Source of the DNA: Hyphococcus sp.
GTDB lineage: Bacteria; Pseudomonadota; Alphaproteobacteria; Caulobacterales; Parvularculaceae
Assembly: GCA_021604605.1 (NCBI GenBank)
Contig: BQJH01000158.1
Coordinates: 1 to 6,818, forward strand
DNA: 6,818 nucleotides
Direction: 5' to 3'
Part shown: positions 1 to 6,421 of the stretch, piece by piece
How the letters are laid out: each line of letters starts with the position of its first letter
Position numbering within the stretch: position 1 is the stretch's first letter
Notes under the pieces: generated by a model
What the model saw: only the letters and a program-made list of their open reading frames with translations
What the model was told of the DNA's origin: nothing
Database searches by the model: none
Position numbers and translations under genes: made by a program

Positions 1-164
1 GTTTCCCGCACACCCGGGGCGCCGCCTCGAACATCGACCGCCGTCACATAGCTTTCTGCGCAGCGTAAAACGGTAACGCCCGTTTTAACGCTTTCATCAG
101 TCGCGTGACCAACGCTCAACCCTTCAACGTCAGTTATCAGATTTAGCTTACCCGGTTGTGCCAT
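1..164 (-). CDS. P1/DmpA-family peptidase (L-aminopeptidase/D-esterase type), 5' part only
   Basis: The first 54 residues of a gene that continues past position 1. The chain opens MAQPGKLNLITDVEGLSVGH and reaches DVRGGAPGVRE at residues 44-54. The I-T-D-V-x-G-L-x-V-G-H opening and the D-V-R-G-G-A-P-G segment are hallmarks of the P1 (S58, DmpA/BapA-like) family. These are N-terminal-nucleophile hydrolases that cleave themselves into two chains and remove N-terminal residues from peptides; the catalytic serine would lie beyond the window. There is no signal peptide, so a cytoplasmic enzyme is expected. The ATG at 164 is preceded by AAGGA with a rather long 12-base gap. The gene starts 36 bases after the transporter ATPase stop, on the same strand, with no terminator between them, so it is probably the fourth gene of the peptide-import operon. 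Family assignment is strong; the substrate cannot be read. Confidence 0.88.
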   Translation of the reverse strand, partial: MAQPGKLNLITDVEGLSVGHATDESVKTGVTVLRCAESYVTAVDVRGGAPGVRE

Positions 165-176
165 TTTGATTTTTGA

Positions 177-181
177 TCCTT
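177..181 (-). promoter_or_regulatory. Ribosome binding site of the P1 peptidase
   Basis: AAGGA on the minus strand, 12 bases before the ATG at 164. The spacing is longer than ideal, but no better start codon lies nearby and the protein alignment supports this ATG. Confidence 0.5.
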
Positions 182-200
182 GGATACAGCATAGCGCAAT

Positions 201-1817
201 TTATGTTGCTTCAATAGCGGGGTCTGTCCAGTGAATTGTGGGCGCTGCTTCTACGAGTGCTTTTGTATAAGCGTGTTTTGGTGACGTTAAGAGCTGGTTT
301 GTTGGTCCTTCTTCAACAAACCGCCCTTGTTTCATAATAAAGGCTCGGTCGGTAACGTCACGAATGACCGTCAGGTCATGTGTTATAAAGAGATAGCTGA
401 CGCTGCGTTCATCCGCTAACTGCATCAGTAAATCAAGCACCTTGTTGCGTGAGATATTATCAAGAGCTGATGTTGCTTCATCGAAGACAATAATTTCTGG
501 TTCCGTAATGAGCGCGCGCGCTATGGCGATGCGCTGGCGTTGGCCACCAGAAAATTCATGCGGAAATTGTTCAGCGGCTTTTTTCTCAAGGCCGACAGTT
601 TCCAGGGCATCGTGAACACGCTCCTTTTGTTCAGGCTTGGATAGGGGTTGATCAAATAAGTGAAAAGGTTCTGCGATTATTTGTTCTACGCGTTGATGAG
701 GGTTGAAACTCCCATAGGGGTCCTGAAAAACAATCTGTATCTTTTTTCTGATATGCTTTGTGTGTGCTGGTGTTGTCGACGGGAAATCTTCTCCATCAAT
801 TTTAATGCTGCCGGAGGCAAGCTCATGAAGGCCTAATAAGGCCCGGGCTAATGTGGATTTTCCGCAACCGGATTCTCCGGCGAGGCCTACATGTTCTCCT
901 TTACGTATTGTCAGAGAGACCCCATCGACAGCGCGGAATATTTCTGGTTCCGAAAACAATGATTTTTTATTTTGGATGTAAGTGCAAACAAGATTTGATG
1001 CTTCGAGAATAGGTGGCGGTGTTTTTTCAAGTGTCGCAGGTTTTTCAGGTTTCACGACAGGCGCGGGCAATAGCCCGAAGTGATTATCGGCATGAGTTTG
1101 TTGGAAGAAAGCCTTTGTCTCGCTGACACCTGCAATACACCCATCACGCATGACGGCGATACTGTCCGATATGGATGATAAGACGGCTAGGTCATGGGTA
1201 ATCAACAAAAGAGCAATATTATTTTGTTCTGTTAATTCACGTAGCAAGCTGAGGATTTGCGCCTGTGTCGTCACATCAAGCGCTGTCGTTGGTTCATCAG
1301 CGATCAATACGTTTGGGTTCATGGCAATTGCGATGGCAATAACGACACGCTGGCGCTGCCCGCCGGATAATTCGTGTGGGTAACGGGTTGGGGCTATCTC
1401 ATGGAGGGGAAGGCCGACGCGCTCCATGAGGGTTTCGGCCTTCGCATGTGCTTCGTCTCTGGTAGCGTCGCTATGGATAAGGATTGTTTCCGCAATTTGA
1501 GCGCCGATTGTGTGCAGTGGATTAAGCGCTGTCATGGGTTCCTGAAACACCATGGCGATTTTTTGCCCTCGCAACGCACACATTTCTTGATCGGTTTTTT
1601 CAAGAAGATTTTGTCCGTCCAGTAAAATCGATCCTTTAACGCGTGAACGCGATGGCGTTAATCCCATTGCTGCAAAAGCGGTCATGGATTTGCCGGAGCC
1701 TGAACGCCCGGCAAGGCCAGTGATTTTTCCCGCCTCTAAAGTGAGATTAACACCTTTGAGAATTCCAGTATCATCAATGGTGAGAGACAGGTTTTTGATG
1801 TTTAACGCGAGGCTCAT
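201..1817 (-). CDS. Peptide ABC transporter ATPase, two nucleotide-binding domains in one chain (DppD-DppF type)
   Basis: A 538-residue cytoplasmic subunit that powers dipeptide/oligopeptide import, built like YejF or GsiA with both ATPase domains fused. Domain 1 (about 1-245) has Walker A GRSGSGKS (37-44), Q-loop Gln92, signature LSGGQRQR (150-157), Walker B LIADEP (171-176) and switch His208. Domain 2 (about 272-538) has GESGCGKST (314-322), Gln365, FSGGQRQR (422-429), IIVFDE (442-447) and His480. Both ATP sites therefore look complete. The conserved HPYT-type tail is kept after domain 2 (HAYTKAL, 515-521). The matching place after domain 1 (THADNHFGLL, 241-250) is degenerate and runs into a Pro/Lys-rich linker (about 251-270). 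The start codon abuts the TAG of the upstream permease, with GAGG seven bases before it. That ribosome binding site sits in a hairpin, so translation is probably coupled. It is the third gene of the operon. Confidence 0.96.
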   Translation of the reverse strand: MSLALNIKNLSLTIDDTGILKGVNLTLEAGKITGLAGRSGSGKSMTAFAAMGLTPSRSRVKGSILLDGQNLLEKTDQEMCALRGQKIAMVFQEPMTALNPLHTIGAQIAETILIHSDATRDEAHAKAETLMERVGLPLHEIAPTRYPHELSGGQRQRVVIAIAIAMNPNVLIADEPTTALDVTTQAQILSLLRELTEQNNIALLLITHDLAVLSSISDSIAVMRDGCIAGVSETKAFFQQTHADNHFGLLPAPVVKPEKPATLEKTPPPILEASNLVCTYIQNKKSLFSEPEIFRAVDGVSLTIRKGEHVGLAGESGCGKSTLARALLGLHELASGSIKIDGEDFPSTTPAHTKHIRKKIQIVFQDPYGSFNPHQRVEQIIAEPFHLFDQPLSKPEQKERVHDALETVGLEKKAAEQFPHEFSGGQRQRIAIARALITEPEIIVFDEATSALDNISRNKVLDLLMQLADERSVSYLFITHDLTVIRDVTDRAFIMKQGRFVEEGPTNQLLTSPKHAYTKALVEAAPTIHWTDPAIEAT

Positions 1818-1830
1818 CTAAAAGCCTCGC
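1807..1830 (-). promoter_or_regulatory. Hairpin holding the ribosome binding site, stop and start at the permease-ATPase junction
   Basis: In the mRNA, GCGAGGCT (1830-1823) and AGCCTCGC (1814-1807) are perfect 8-bp inverted arms around the 8-base loop TTTAGATG. The loop holds the permease stop TAG and the ATPase start ATG. The 5' arm holds the GAGG ribosome binding site, and the 3' arm is ATPase codons 2-4. When folded, the hairpin would mask the binding site. A ribosome finishing the permease would open it, linking synthesis of the two subunits. The repeat is seen directly; the coupling role is inferred. Confidence 0.6.
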
Positions 1831-2672
1831 TGGCGGCGTGGATCATAATGGTGGCGCAGGCCATCCCCCAACAGATTGAGCCCAAGTACGAAAACAAATA
1901 TTGCGACGCCAGGAAACAAAACCAGCCACGGTGCAGTGCTAATCATCGTCTGGCTTTCAGCCAGCATTCTCCCCCAGCTCGGAATTGGCGGTTGAGCCCC
2001 GAGACCGACATAGGAAAGGCCGGCTTCAGCCAGAATTGCGAGGGCAAACTGCACCGTTCCCTGAACAATCAAGACGTGCCGGATATTTGGAAATATGTGT
2101 TGTGCGGAAATTTGAGTTAGGTTTTTCCCGGCGCATTGCGCGGCCTGCACAAAAGGTTTGTGCCAGATGGGCAACGCAGCACTGCGGGTCAGTCTGGCGA
2201 ATACTGGAATATTGAAAATCCCAATGGCAATAATCGCGTTGGTTGCACTGGGGCCAAAAACGGCTGTGATTAGAATGGCGAGGATGAGGGCGGGAAAGGC
2301 AAAGACAAGGTCGCCGAAGCGCATCACAATGTCATCGATAAGTCCGCCTTTCGCGGCGGCTAACAGGCCGAGCGGAACGCCAATAGCCCCGCCCAGCCCC
2401 ACGGCAATAAAGGCGACCGCGATAGAGATTCTGGCGCCGACCATCGTCATGGAAAGAACATCGCGGCCCAGATGATTGGCGCCAAACCAGTGCGTAGTTG
2501 ATGGGGCGGTCAGTCTTGTGCTGACATCGAGGGCCGTGACGTCATAAGGCGTCCAGACGAAAGACAGAAGCGCCGCCATGATAAACAGTGAGGTAAGGGC
2601 GATACCTAAGGCCAGACTTCTATTGCCGTGAAAAAGCGGAAGGATTTCTGATCGCAAAAAAGAACGTTTCAC
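1818..2672 (-). CDS. Peptide ABC transporter permease, DppC/OppC type
   Basis: A 284-residue inner-membrane subunit, the usual length for DppC. It forms the second half of the transmembrane channel beside the DppB-like part of the upstream fusion. An OppC-type N-terminal helix lies at about 20-42, followed by the periplasmic segment with FGANHLGRDVLS (63-74), which is typical of the family. Further hydrophobic segments lie near 79-105, 121-139, 143-160, 200-224 and 247-270. The ATPase-contacting EAA loop is at about 174-197 (AAQCAGKNLTQI, then HIFPN). The start is GTG, read as Met, at 2672. It overlaps the TGA of the fusion gene in the arrangement GTGA, which is classic coupling geometry, with AAGG about ten bases upstream. 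The stop TAG directly abuts the ATG of the ATPase gene. The product is the middle subunit of a three-polypeptide importer; peptide substrates are likely, with nickel or other solutes as less likely alternatives. Confidence 0.95.
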   Translation of the reverse strand: MKRSFLRSEILPLFHGNRSLALGIALTSLFIMAALLSFVWTPYDVTALDVSTRLTAPSTTHWFGANHLGRDVLSMTMVGARISIAVAFIAVGLGGAIGVPLGLLAAAKGGLIDDIVMRFGDLVFAFPALILAILITAVFGPSATNAIIAIGIFNIPVFARLTRSAALPIWHKPFVQAAQCAGKNLTQISAQHIFPNIRHVLIVQGTVQFALAILAEAGLSYVGLGAQPPIPSWGRMLAESQTMISTAPWLVLFPGVAIFVFVLGLNLLGDGLRHHYDPRRQRGF

Positions 2673-5230
2673 GATGTGCCTACCTTGCGCAGGCGCGGGT
2701 CTATAATAGAGTAGGCAAGGTCAACAAATATAGCGACGAGGATGACGCAAAAAACAAGCGTCATCACAATGCTTTTTACAACAATCAAATCACGTTGTGC
2801 GATGCTCTGAAACACTAACCGCCCAAGGCCGGGTAAATAAAAGACGTTCTCAACGATGATGCTGCCAGCGAGAAGAAACGCAAATTGCAGGCCCAGTATT
2901 GTCAACACGGGGATCAATGCGTTTCTCAATGCGTGTGTGCGCAGCGCATCATTTGTATTAAGACCCTTGGCGCGTGCAGTGCGAACATAATCATCATGCA
3001 TGGTGTTGATCATGGATGTACGCATGATCTGTGTCAGGATTGCCGCTTGTGGGATAGCAAGAGCGATAGCGGGTAGTAATAATGCCTTTAAAGCGGGCAG
3101 AAGTCCCACGTCCCAACCGGGAAAGCCGCCAGCAGAAAACCATCGGAACGTCACGGCGAAAATGAGGACCAGTAAAATGGCGAGCCAGAAGTTTGGAACG
3201 GCAATGCCCGCCTGAGCGGCATTGACAATTATTTGGCCTGATGGCTTTCGCCGTCGCGCCGCCGCCATAAGCCCTGCCGGAATACCGATAGCAGTTGAAA
3301 GAGAAAAAGCGATGATCGCGAGAGGCAATGACACCCAGAACCGCTCGGCGATTAACTCGCTCACCGGCACACGATAGGTATAGCTGGTCCCAAAATCGCC
3401 GGTCATGAGGCCGCCGATCCATGAAAAATATCGGAATAAAGCCGGTCTATCGAGACCAAGTTCAGCTTTCAGCGCGCTGACGGAAGCCGGGTCGGCATTC
3501 AGACCCATCATAAAGGCGGCGGGGTCCCCGGGGGCAATCTCAATCAAAAGAAATATGACGATAGATGCAGCAGCAAGTGTCATCAACATCGAGATGAAAC
3601 GCGAAGCCAGAAATGAAATACGGGCGCGTCCAAAATAGGCAACGCTTCCGAAAGCAATACAAGTAATCAAAAGTAAGATTGAAAAGGCCGGAAAGGCGGT
3701 CGTTGTGTCTTTCGTAGTCACCGCTATGCGTCCGGTGTTTTGCGTGCGTGTAAAATCATTGGCTTGCAATGGTGCATTCGCCCAGACATCTGAGACAGTC
3801 TTTGTCCATATAGCGGTTTTAGGCGAGGAGGCGATGAAAACATTGACGGCGTCTTCAGCTAATATTCTTTGTGCTTCCTGGAGAAGGCTATTGCGCTTTG
3901 TCTCGTCACTTTCCGACTGCAATTGAGTGATCAGCGAGTTGTAATCAGAGTTATTGTACTGGAAATAATAATCGTCGCGGGCATAAATATCAAAATCGAG
4001 CGGCTCAGTATGGGAGACAATTGTCAGGTCATATTCTTTGTTTTTAAAAACCTGATCGAGCCATTGCGCCCATTCTATATTGCGAATTTGAACTTTAATG
4101 CCGACAGCTTCCAACTGTGCGGCGATGATTTCTCCTCCGCGCCGGGCATAGGACGGCGGGGGGAGGGTGAGGACAGTTGAGAAGCCATTAGGATAACCTG
4201 CCTCTGACAATAATTTCCGCGCCAAGGTTGGGTCATAAGGGTAGCGCTCAGAATGATCGACATAAGCCGGGTGGTGGGGTGGAAAATGACTGCCAATTGG
4301 TGTTCCAAAACCAAAGAGGCCGGCTTTGATAACAACATCCTTATCGATCGCGTGGTTGAGGGCGCGGCGAACCAGCAAGTTGTCAAACGGAGCCTTCCCG
4401 TGATTGATCGCGACCAGCATTTCGCCTTCGCTTGTGCCGTAGAGGATTTTAAAGCGAGGGTCGCGCTCAATAAGCGCCAGGTTTTCCGGCGCGGGATAAT
4501 TGGGAAAACCATCAACATCGCCTGCAAATAAAGCAGCGAATGCAGCTGTTGGGTCAGGGATAAAAACAAAATTGATCTCATCGAGAGCGGGTGCATCTCC
4601 CCAATAGTTTTCGTTGCGGATAAGGGTAATAGATGCGCCTTTTCGCCATCTCTGGAAGCGAAATGGCCCGGTGCCAACGGGCATGCTTGCATTTGTTGCA
4701 ACGCTTTCCGGCGCTACGATAACGGCATCGCCCCAACCAAGATAAACGGGAAACGCACCAATGGGCTTATGCAAGGTAATGCGCACCTGATGTGAGGTGA
4801 GCGCCTCGACAGTTTTAATCTGCTCAAAGAGAGGGCGCTGAGCGTTTGATGATGTTGGCGCCCGGGCGCGGTTGAGCGAGAAGACAACGTCATCTGCGTC
4901 AAATGCTGTCCCGTCGTGAAATTTAATACCTTGATGTAATAAAAACTCGTACACCAACCCATCATTTAAAACTGTCCAGCTTTTGGCTAAGGCCGGTGCG
5001 GCAGTTCCCTCTTCAGTGATACGGGTTAGCCCTTCAAAGACATTCGCATAGACGATCTCGTCTATGGCCGCCGCGGCGCCGCTTGTCGGGTCCAGGTTCG
5101 GCGGTTCGAGTTGAACCCCAACATTCAACGCGCCCGTTTCAGGGGCGGCGGCAAAGGCAGCGCCAGACAAGAGAAAGAATGCCAGTGCGCACAGAACCAT
5201 CACGGGTTTCAAAGTGTCGAATTTGTGCAT
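2669..5230 (-). CDS. Fused peptide-binding protein and DppB-type permease of an ABC importer
   Basis: One 853-residue chain with two normally separate proteins. Residues 1-27 form a Sec signal peptide (hydrophobic core, AFA site near 27) without a lipobox. Residues about 31-497 are a SBP_bac_5 binding protein of the DppA/OppA group: FEGLTRI (65-71), GIKFHDGTAFDADDVVFSLN (101-120), GTGPF (186-190), and VRRALNHAID (287-296). Residues about 512-532 add a hydrophobic helix followed by basic GRAR. Residues about 538-853 are a full DppB-type permease with RFISMLMTLAAASIVIFLLI (544-563), APGDP (566-570), and an EAA loop near 746-780 (DDYVRTARAKGL, 746-757). No plausible separate start exists for the permease; the only nearby methionines lie inside its first helix. 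The ATG at 5230 has no strong Shine-Dalgarno; a weak GTGAGA lies about 13 bases upstream. It is the first gene of the operon. Domain assignments are firm; peptide specificity is inferred from the family and the peptidase neighbour. Confidence 0.95.
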   Translation of the reverse strand: MHKFDTLKPVMVLCALAFFLLSGAAFAAAPETGALNVGVQLEPPNLDPTSGAAAAIDEIVYANVFEGLTRITEEGTAAPALAKSWTVLNDGLVYEFLLHQGIKFHDGTAFDADDVVFSLNRARAPTSSNAQRPLFEQIKTVEALTSHQVRITLHKPIGAFPVYLGWGDAVIVAPESVATNASMPVGTGPFRFQRWRKGASITLIRNENYWGDAPALDEINFVFIPDPTAAFAALFAGDVDGFPNYPAPENLALIERDPRFKILYGTSEGEMLVAINHGKAPFDNLLVRRALNHAIDKDVVIKAGLFGFGTPIGSHFPPHHPAYVDHSERYPYDPTLARKLLSEAGYPNGFSTVLTLPPPSYARRGGEIIAAQLEAVGIKVQIRNIEWAQWLDQVFKNKEYDLTIVSHTEPLDFDIYARDDYYFQYNNSDYNSLITQLQSESDETKRNSLLQEAQRILAEDAVNVFIASSPKTAIWTKTVSDVWANAPLQANDFTRTQNTGRIAVTTKDTTTAFPAFSILLLITCIAFGSVAYFGRARISFLASRFISMLMTLAAASIVIFLLIEIAPGDPAAFMMGLNADPASVSALKAELGLDRPALFRYFSWIGGLMTGDFGTSYTYRVPVSELIAERFWVSLPLAIIAFSLSTAIGIPAGLMAAARRRKPSGQIIVNAAQAGIAVPNFWLAILLVLIFAVTFRWFSAGGFPGWDVGLLPALKALLLPAIALAIPQAAILTQIMRTSMINTMHDDYVRTARAKGLNTNDALRTHALRNALIPVLTILGLQFAFLLAGSIIVENVFYLPGLGRLVFQSIAQRDLIVVKSIVMTLVFCVILVAIFVDLAYSIIDPRLRKVGTS
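3635..3697 (-). other. Codons of the extra membrane helix joining the binding protein to the permease
   Basis: Residues about 512-532 of the fusion (AFPAFSILLLITCIAFGSV, then AYF) form a hydrophobic segment that belongs to neither parent family. GRARISFLASR follows, with three arginines, before the first DppB helix. An odd number of crossings is needed to take the chain from the periplasmic binding domain to the cytoplasmic N-terminus that DppB proteins have. One helix with positive charges on its inner side does this. Confidence 0.75.
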
Positions 5231-5235
5231 AGTCG

Positions 5236-5244
5236 TGCTATGAT
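5236..5244 (+). promoter_or_regulatory. Candidate extended -10 promoter of the DUF2520 gene
   Basis: TGCTATGAT is an extended -10 element (TGn followed by TATGAT, five of six consensus bases). It lies about 65 bases before the ATG at 5310. I see no good -35 box, which extended -10 promoters can do without. It sits just ahead of the start codon of the divergent fusion gene, so the two promoters would read away from each other across about 80 bases. Confidence 0.38.
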
Positions 5245-5264
5245 CTCACTGGTTTAAGGCTGCG

Positions 5265-5292
5265 AATCTAACAGGCTTCGCGAGGCGATCAA
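5265..5292 (-). promoter_or_regulatory. Candidate promoter of the peptide-transport operon
   Basis: On the minus strand, TTGATC (5292-5287) and TAGATT (5270-5265) are separated by 16 bases and lie about 35 bases before the ATG at 5230. Each box matches four of six sigma-70 consensus bases. The spacer contains a 12-base imperfect palindrome (5275-5286) with TCGCGA at its centre, a possible operator. The match is weak, so the call is tentative. Confidence 0.3.
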
Positions 5293-5295
5293 GAA

Positions 5296-5300
5296 AAGGA
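5296..5300 (+). promoter_or_regulatory. Ribosome binding site that sets the DUF2520 gene start
   Basis: AAGGA lies nine bases before the ATG at 5310 but only three before an in-frame TTG at 5304. The spacing, and the alignment of MRYAIFGAGRAG with Rossmann proteins, favour the ATG. Confidence 0.8.
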
Positions 5301-5309
5301 AAGTTGATC

Positions 5310-6026
5310 ATGCGCTATGCGATTTTCGGCGCGGGACGCGCGGGCGAGAATATGGCAGCTTACCTTCGCCATCTCGGACATGTAATTGAAATCATAACGC
5401 GGGCGGAAGTGGAAGAAACCCGCGCCAACTGTTGCGAGAAGGTTTCACATGCCGATATCGTCATTGCAGCAATTCCTGATAGCGCACTTCAGCCATGGTT
5501 TGAGAATTGGCAAGAGGTGATTGGTGAGAGACCGGCAGTGCATTTATCCGGCGCCGTCACCGTAAGCGGTATGTCTGGCTTTCATCCGCTCTATTCTTTC
5601 CCCAAAGCGGTCATTGATATGGCCATCATGGCGCGCATACCGTTTGCCTGTTCTGAGCAGGGCCCTGAGTTTTCCGAATTATTTCCGGGCGCGCAAAACC
5701 CACATTTTATGCTGAGGGATGATGACCGCGCCTATTACCACGCATTAGCCGTATTGAGCGGTAACCTTTCGGCATTTTTGTGGAATAAAACCGCGGACCC
5801 TTTTGAAAAATTGTCAGGCATGCCGGCGCAAGATATTATGAGGGTCTATTTGCAAAGCCTTGTCGACAGATTTCTCGAAGCGCCAAAGAAATCGCTTACA
5901 GGACCAGTTGCGCGACGTGATGCGAATACGGTTCAAAAAAATCTTGATGCATTAAAAAGTCAGGCTGAACTTAGCCAGCTCTATCAAGCGTTTCTCGATA
6001 CTGCCTGGCCGGATTATTCGCACTAA
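5310..6026 (+). CDS. Rossmann/DUF2520 NAD(P)-binding protein, candidate PanG-type ketopantoate reductase
   Basis: A 238-residue soluble protein. The N-terminal Rossmann half opens MRYAIFGAGRAG with the dinucleotide-binding G-x-G-x-x-G at 7-12, and has ADIVIAAIPDSAL at 48-60. The C-terminal helical half matches DUF2520: HLSGA (78-82), FHPLYSF (91-97), YYHALAVLSGN (142-152), and LTGPVARRDANTV (196-208). The length fits the family. The ATG at 5310 is preferred over an upstream in-frame TTG because of the AAGGA spacing. From what I know, DUF2520 proteins often sit beside panC and panD, and the ketopantoate reductase PanG of Francisella is a non-PanE enzyme in a pan cluster. Here panD and panC follow directly, so reduction of ketopantoate to pantoate with NADPH is a reasonable proposal. 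I do not see direct sequence proof of that substrate. Its stop overlaps that of the convergent panD. Confidence 0.9.
   Translation: MRYAIFGAGRAGENMAAYLRHLGHVIEIITRAEVEETRANCCEKVSHADIVIAAIPDSALQPWFENWQEVIGERPAVHLSGAVTVSGMSGFHPLYSFPKAVIDMAIMARIPFACSEQGPEFSELFPGAQNPHFMLRDDDRAYYHALAVLSGNLSAFLWNKTADPFEKLSGMPAQDIMRVYLQSLVDRFLEAPKKSLTGPVARRDANTVQKNLDALKSQAELSQLYQAFLDTAWPDYSH
6023..6026. other. Overlapping convergent stop codons
   Basis: The plus-strand TAA (6024-6026) and the minus-strand TAG (6025-6023) share the bases CTAA, so the DUF2520 gene and panD overlap tail to tail by four bases. There is no room for a terminator, and no terminator-like hairpin is apparent on either side. Transcripts of each gene probably run antisense into the other. 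Confidence 0.9.
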
Positions 6027-6382
6027 TCTTTTACTGAGCCAATGGTGTTGTCGTCATTCAAAATAACGACGCACGGTTTGTGTGTCTTCGCTTCGTCATG
6101 AGACATTTGCGCAAAGCTCGCGATAATAACCTTGTCGCCTTTGGCAAAATGACGCGCGGCGGCGCCGTTTACGGCAATAGCGCCTGAGCCGCGCTCGCCG
6201 GGAATGATATAGGTCACAATCCGGGCGCCGCTGTTGACGTTCCAGATGTGAATTTCTTCATTGACGAGCATGCCTGCCGCTTCGATCAAATTTTCGTCGA
6301 TGGCGCATGAACCCTCATAGTGAAGGTCACATTCAGTTACAGTTGCGCTATGTAGTTTTGCGCGCATCATGGAAAGCATCAT
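6023..6382 (-). CDS. panD: Aspartate 1-decarboxylase proenzyme
   Basis: A cytoplasmic enzyme that decarboxylates L-aspartate to beta-alanine for pantothenate. It is made as a proenzyme that cuts itself before a serine to form a pyruvoyl group. The 119-residue chain has the HYEGSCAID cleavage segment, with cleavage expected between Gly24 and Ser25. Lys9, Arg54 and Tyr58 fall at the same numbers as the E. coli active-site residues. IWNV (46-49), ERGSGAIAVNGAAA (63-76) and GDKVIIASF (82-90) are also typical. The reading frame stays open another 61 codons upstream. The ATG at 6382 is chosen because GGAG lies nine bases before it, and because it reproduces standard residue numbering; the extension would overlap panC antisense. 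The gene converges on the DUF2520 gene, sharing bases 6023-6026, and diverges from panC. No terminator separates the convergent pair. Confidence 0.96.
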   Translation of the reverse strand: MMLSMMRAKLHSATVTECDLHYEGSCAIDENLIEAAGMLVNEEIHIWNVNSGARIVTYIIPGERGSGAIAVNGAAARHFAKGDKVIIASFAQMSHDEAKTHKPCVVILNDDNTIGSVKD

Positions 6383-6391
6383 TACTAAATA

Positions 6392-6395
6392 CTCC
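6392..6395 (-). promoter_or_regulatory. Ribosome binding site that sets the panD start
   Basis: GGAG on the minus strand lies nine bases before the first ATG of the MMLSMM start cluster at 6382. The later ATGs of the cluster are spaced too far away, and the upstream in-frame starts overlap panC. Confidence 0.75.
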
Positions 6396-6421
6396 GTCTT
6401 GGAATGGGTGAGAAAGTTGTA

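Noticed and set aside
1150..1625. Plus-strand frames antisense to the ATPase gene
   Set aside because: They are complements of conserved ATPase motifs, with no ribosome binding site or recognisable protein.
2640..2700. Second coupling hairpin at the fusion-DppC junction (CGCAA with TTGCG)
   Set aside because: Only five base pairs around a long loop; too weak to distinguish from chance, unlike the junction at 1807-1830.
2994..3422. 142-codon minus-strand frame inside the permease part of the fusion
   Set aside because: Frame shadow of the DppB-like domain; no family features.
3600..3740. The binding protein-permease fusion as a sequencing error joining two genes
   Set aside because: The linker encodes a coherent membrane helix with inner positive charges as topology requires, and there is no start codon or ribosome binding site for a separate permease. 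An error cannot be fully excluded without reads.
4075..4701. 208-codon open frame on the minus strand inside the fusion gene
   Set aside because: It lies in another frame of the binding-protein domain, has low-complexity unpatterned sequence and no recognisable motif; the overlapping frame has full family motifs.
5304..5309. TTG at 5304 as start of the DUF2520 gene
   Set aside because: Only three bases from AAGGA, and it adds two residues ahead of the typical Rossmann start; the ATG at 5310 fits better.
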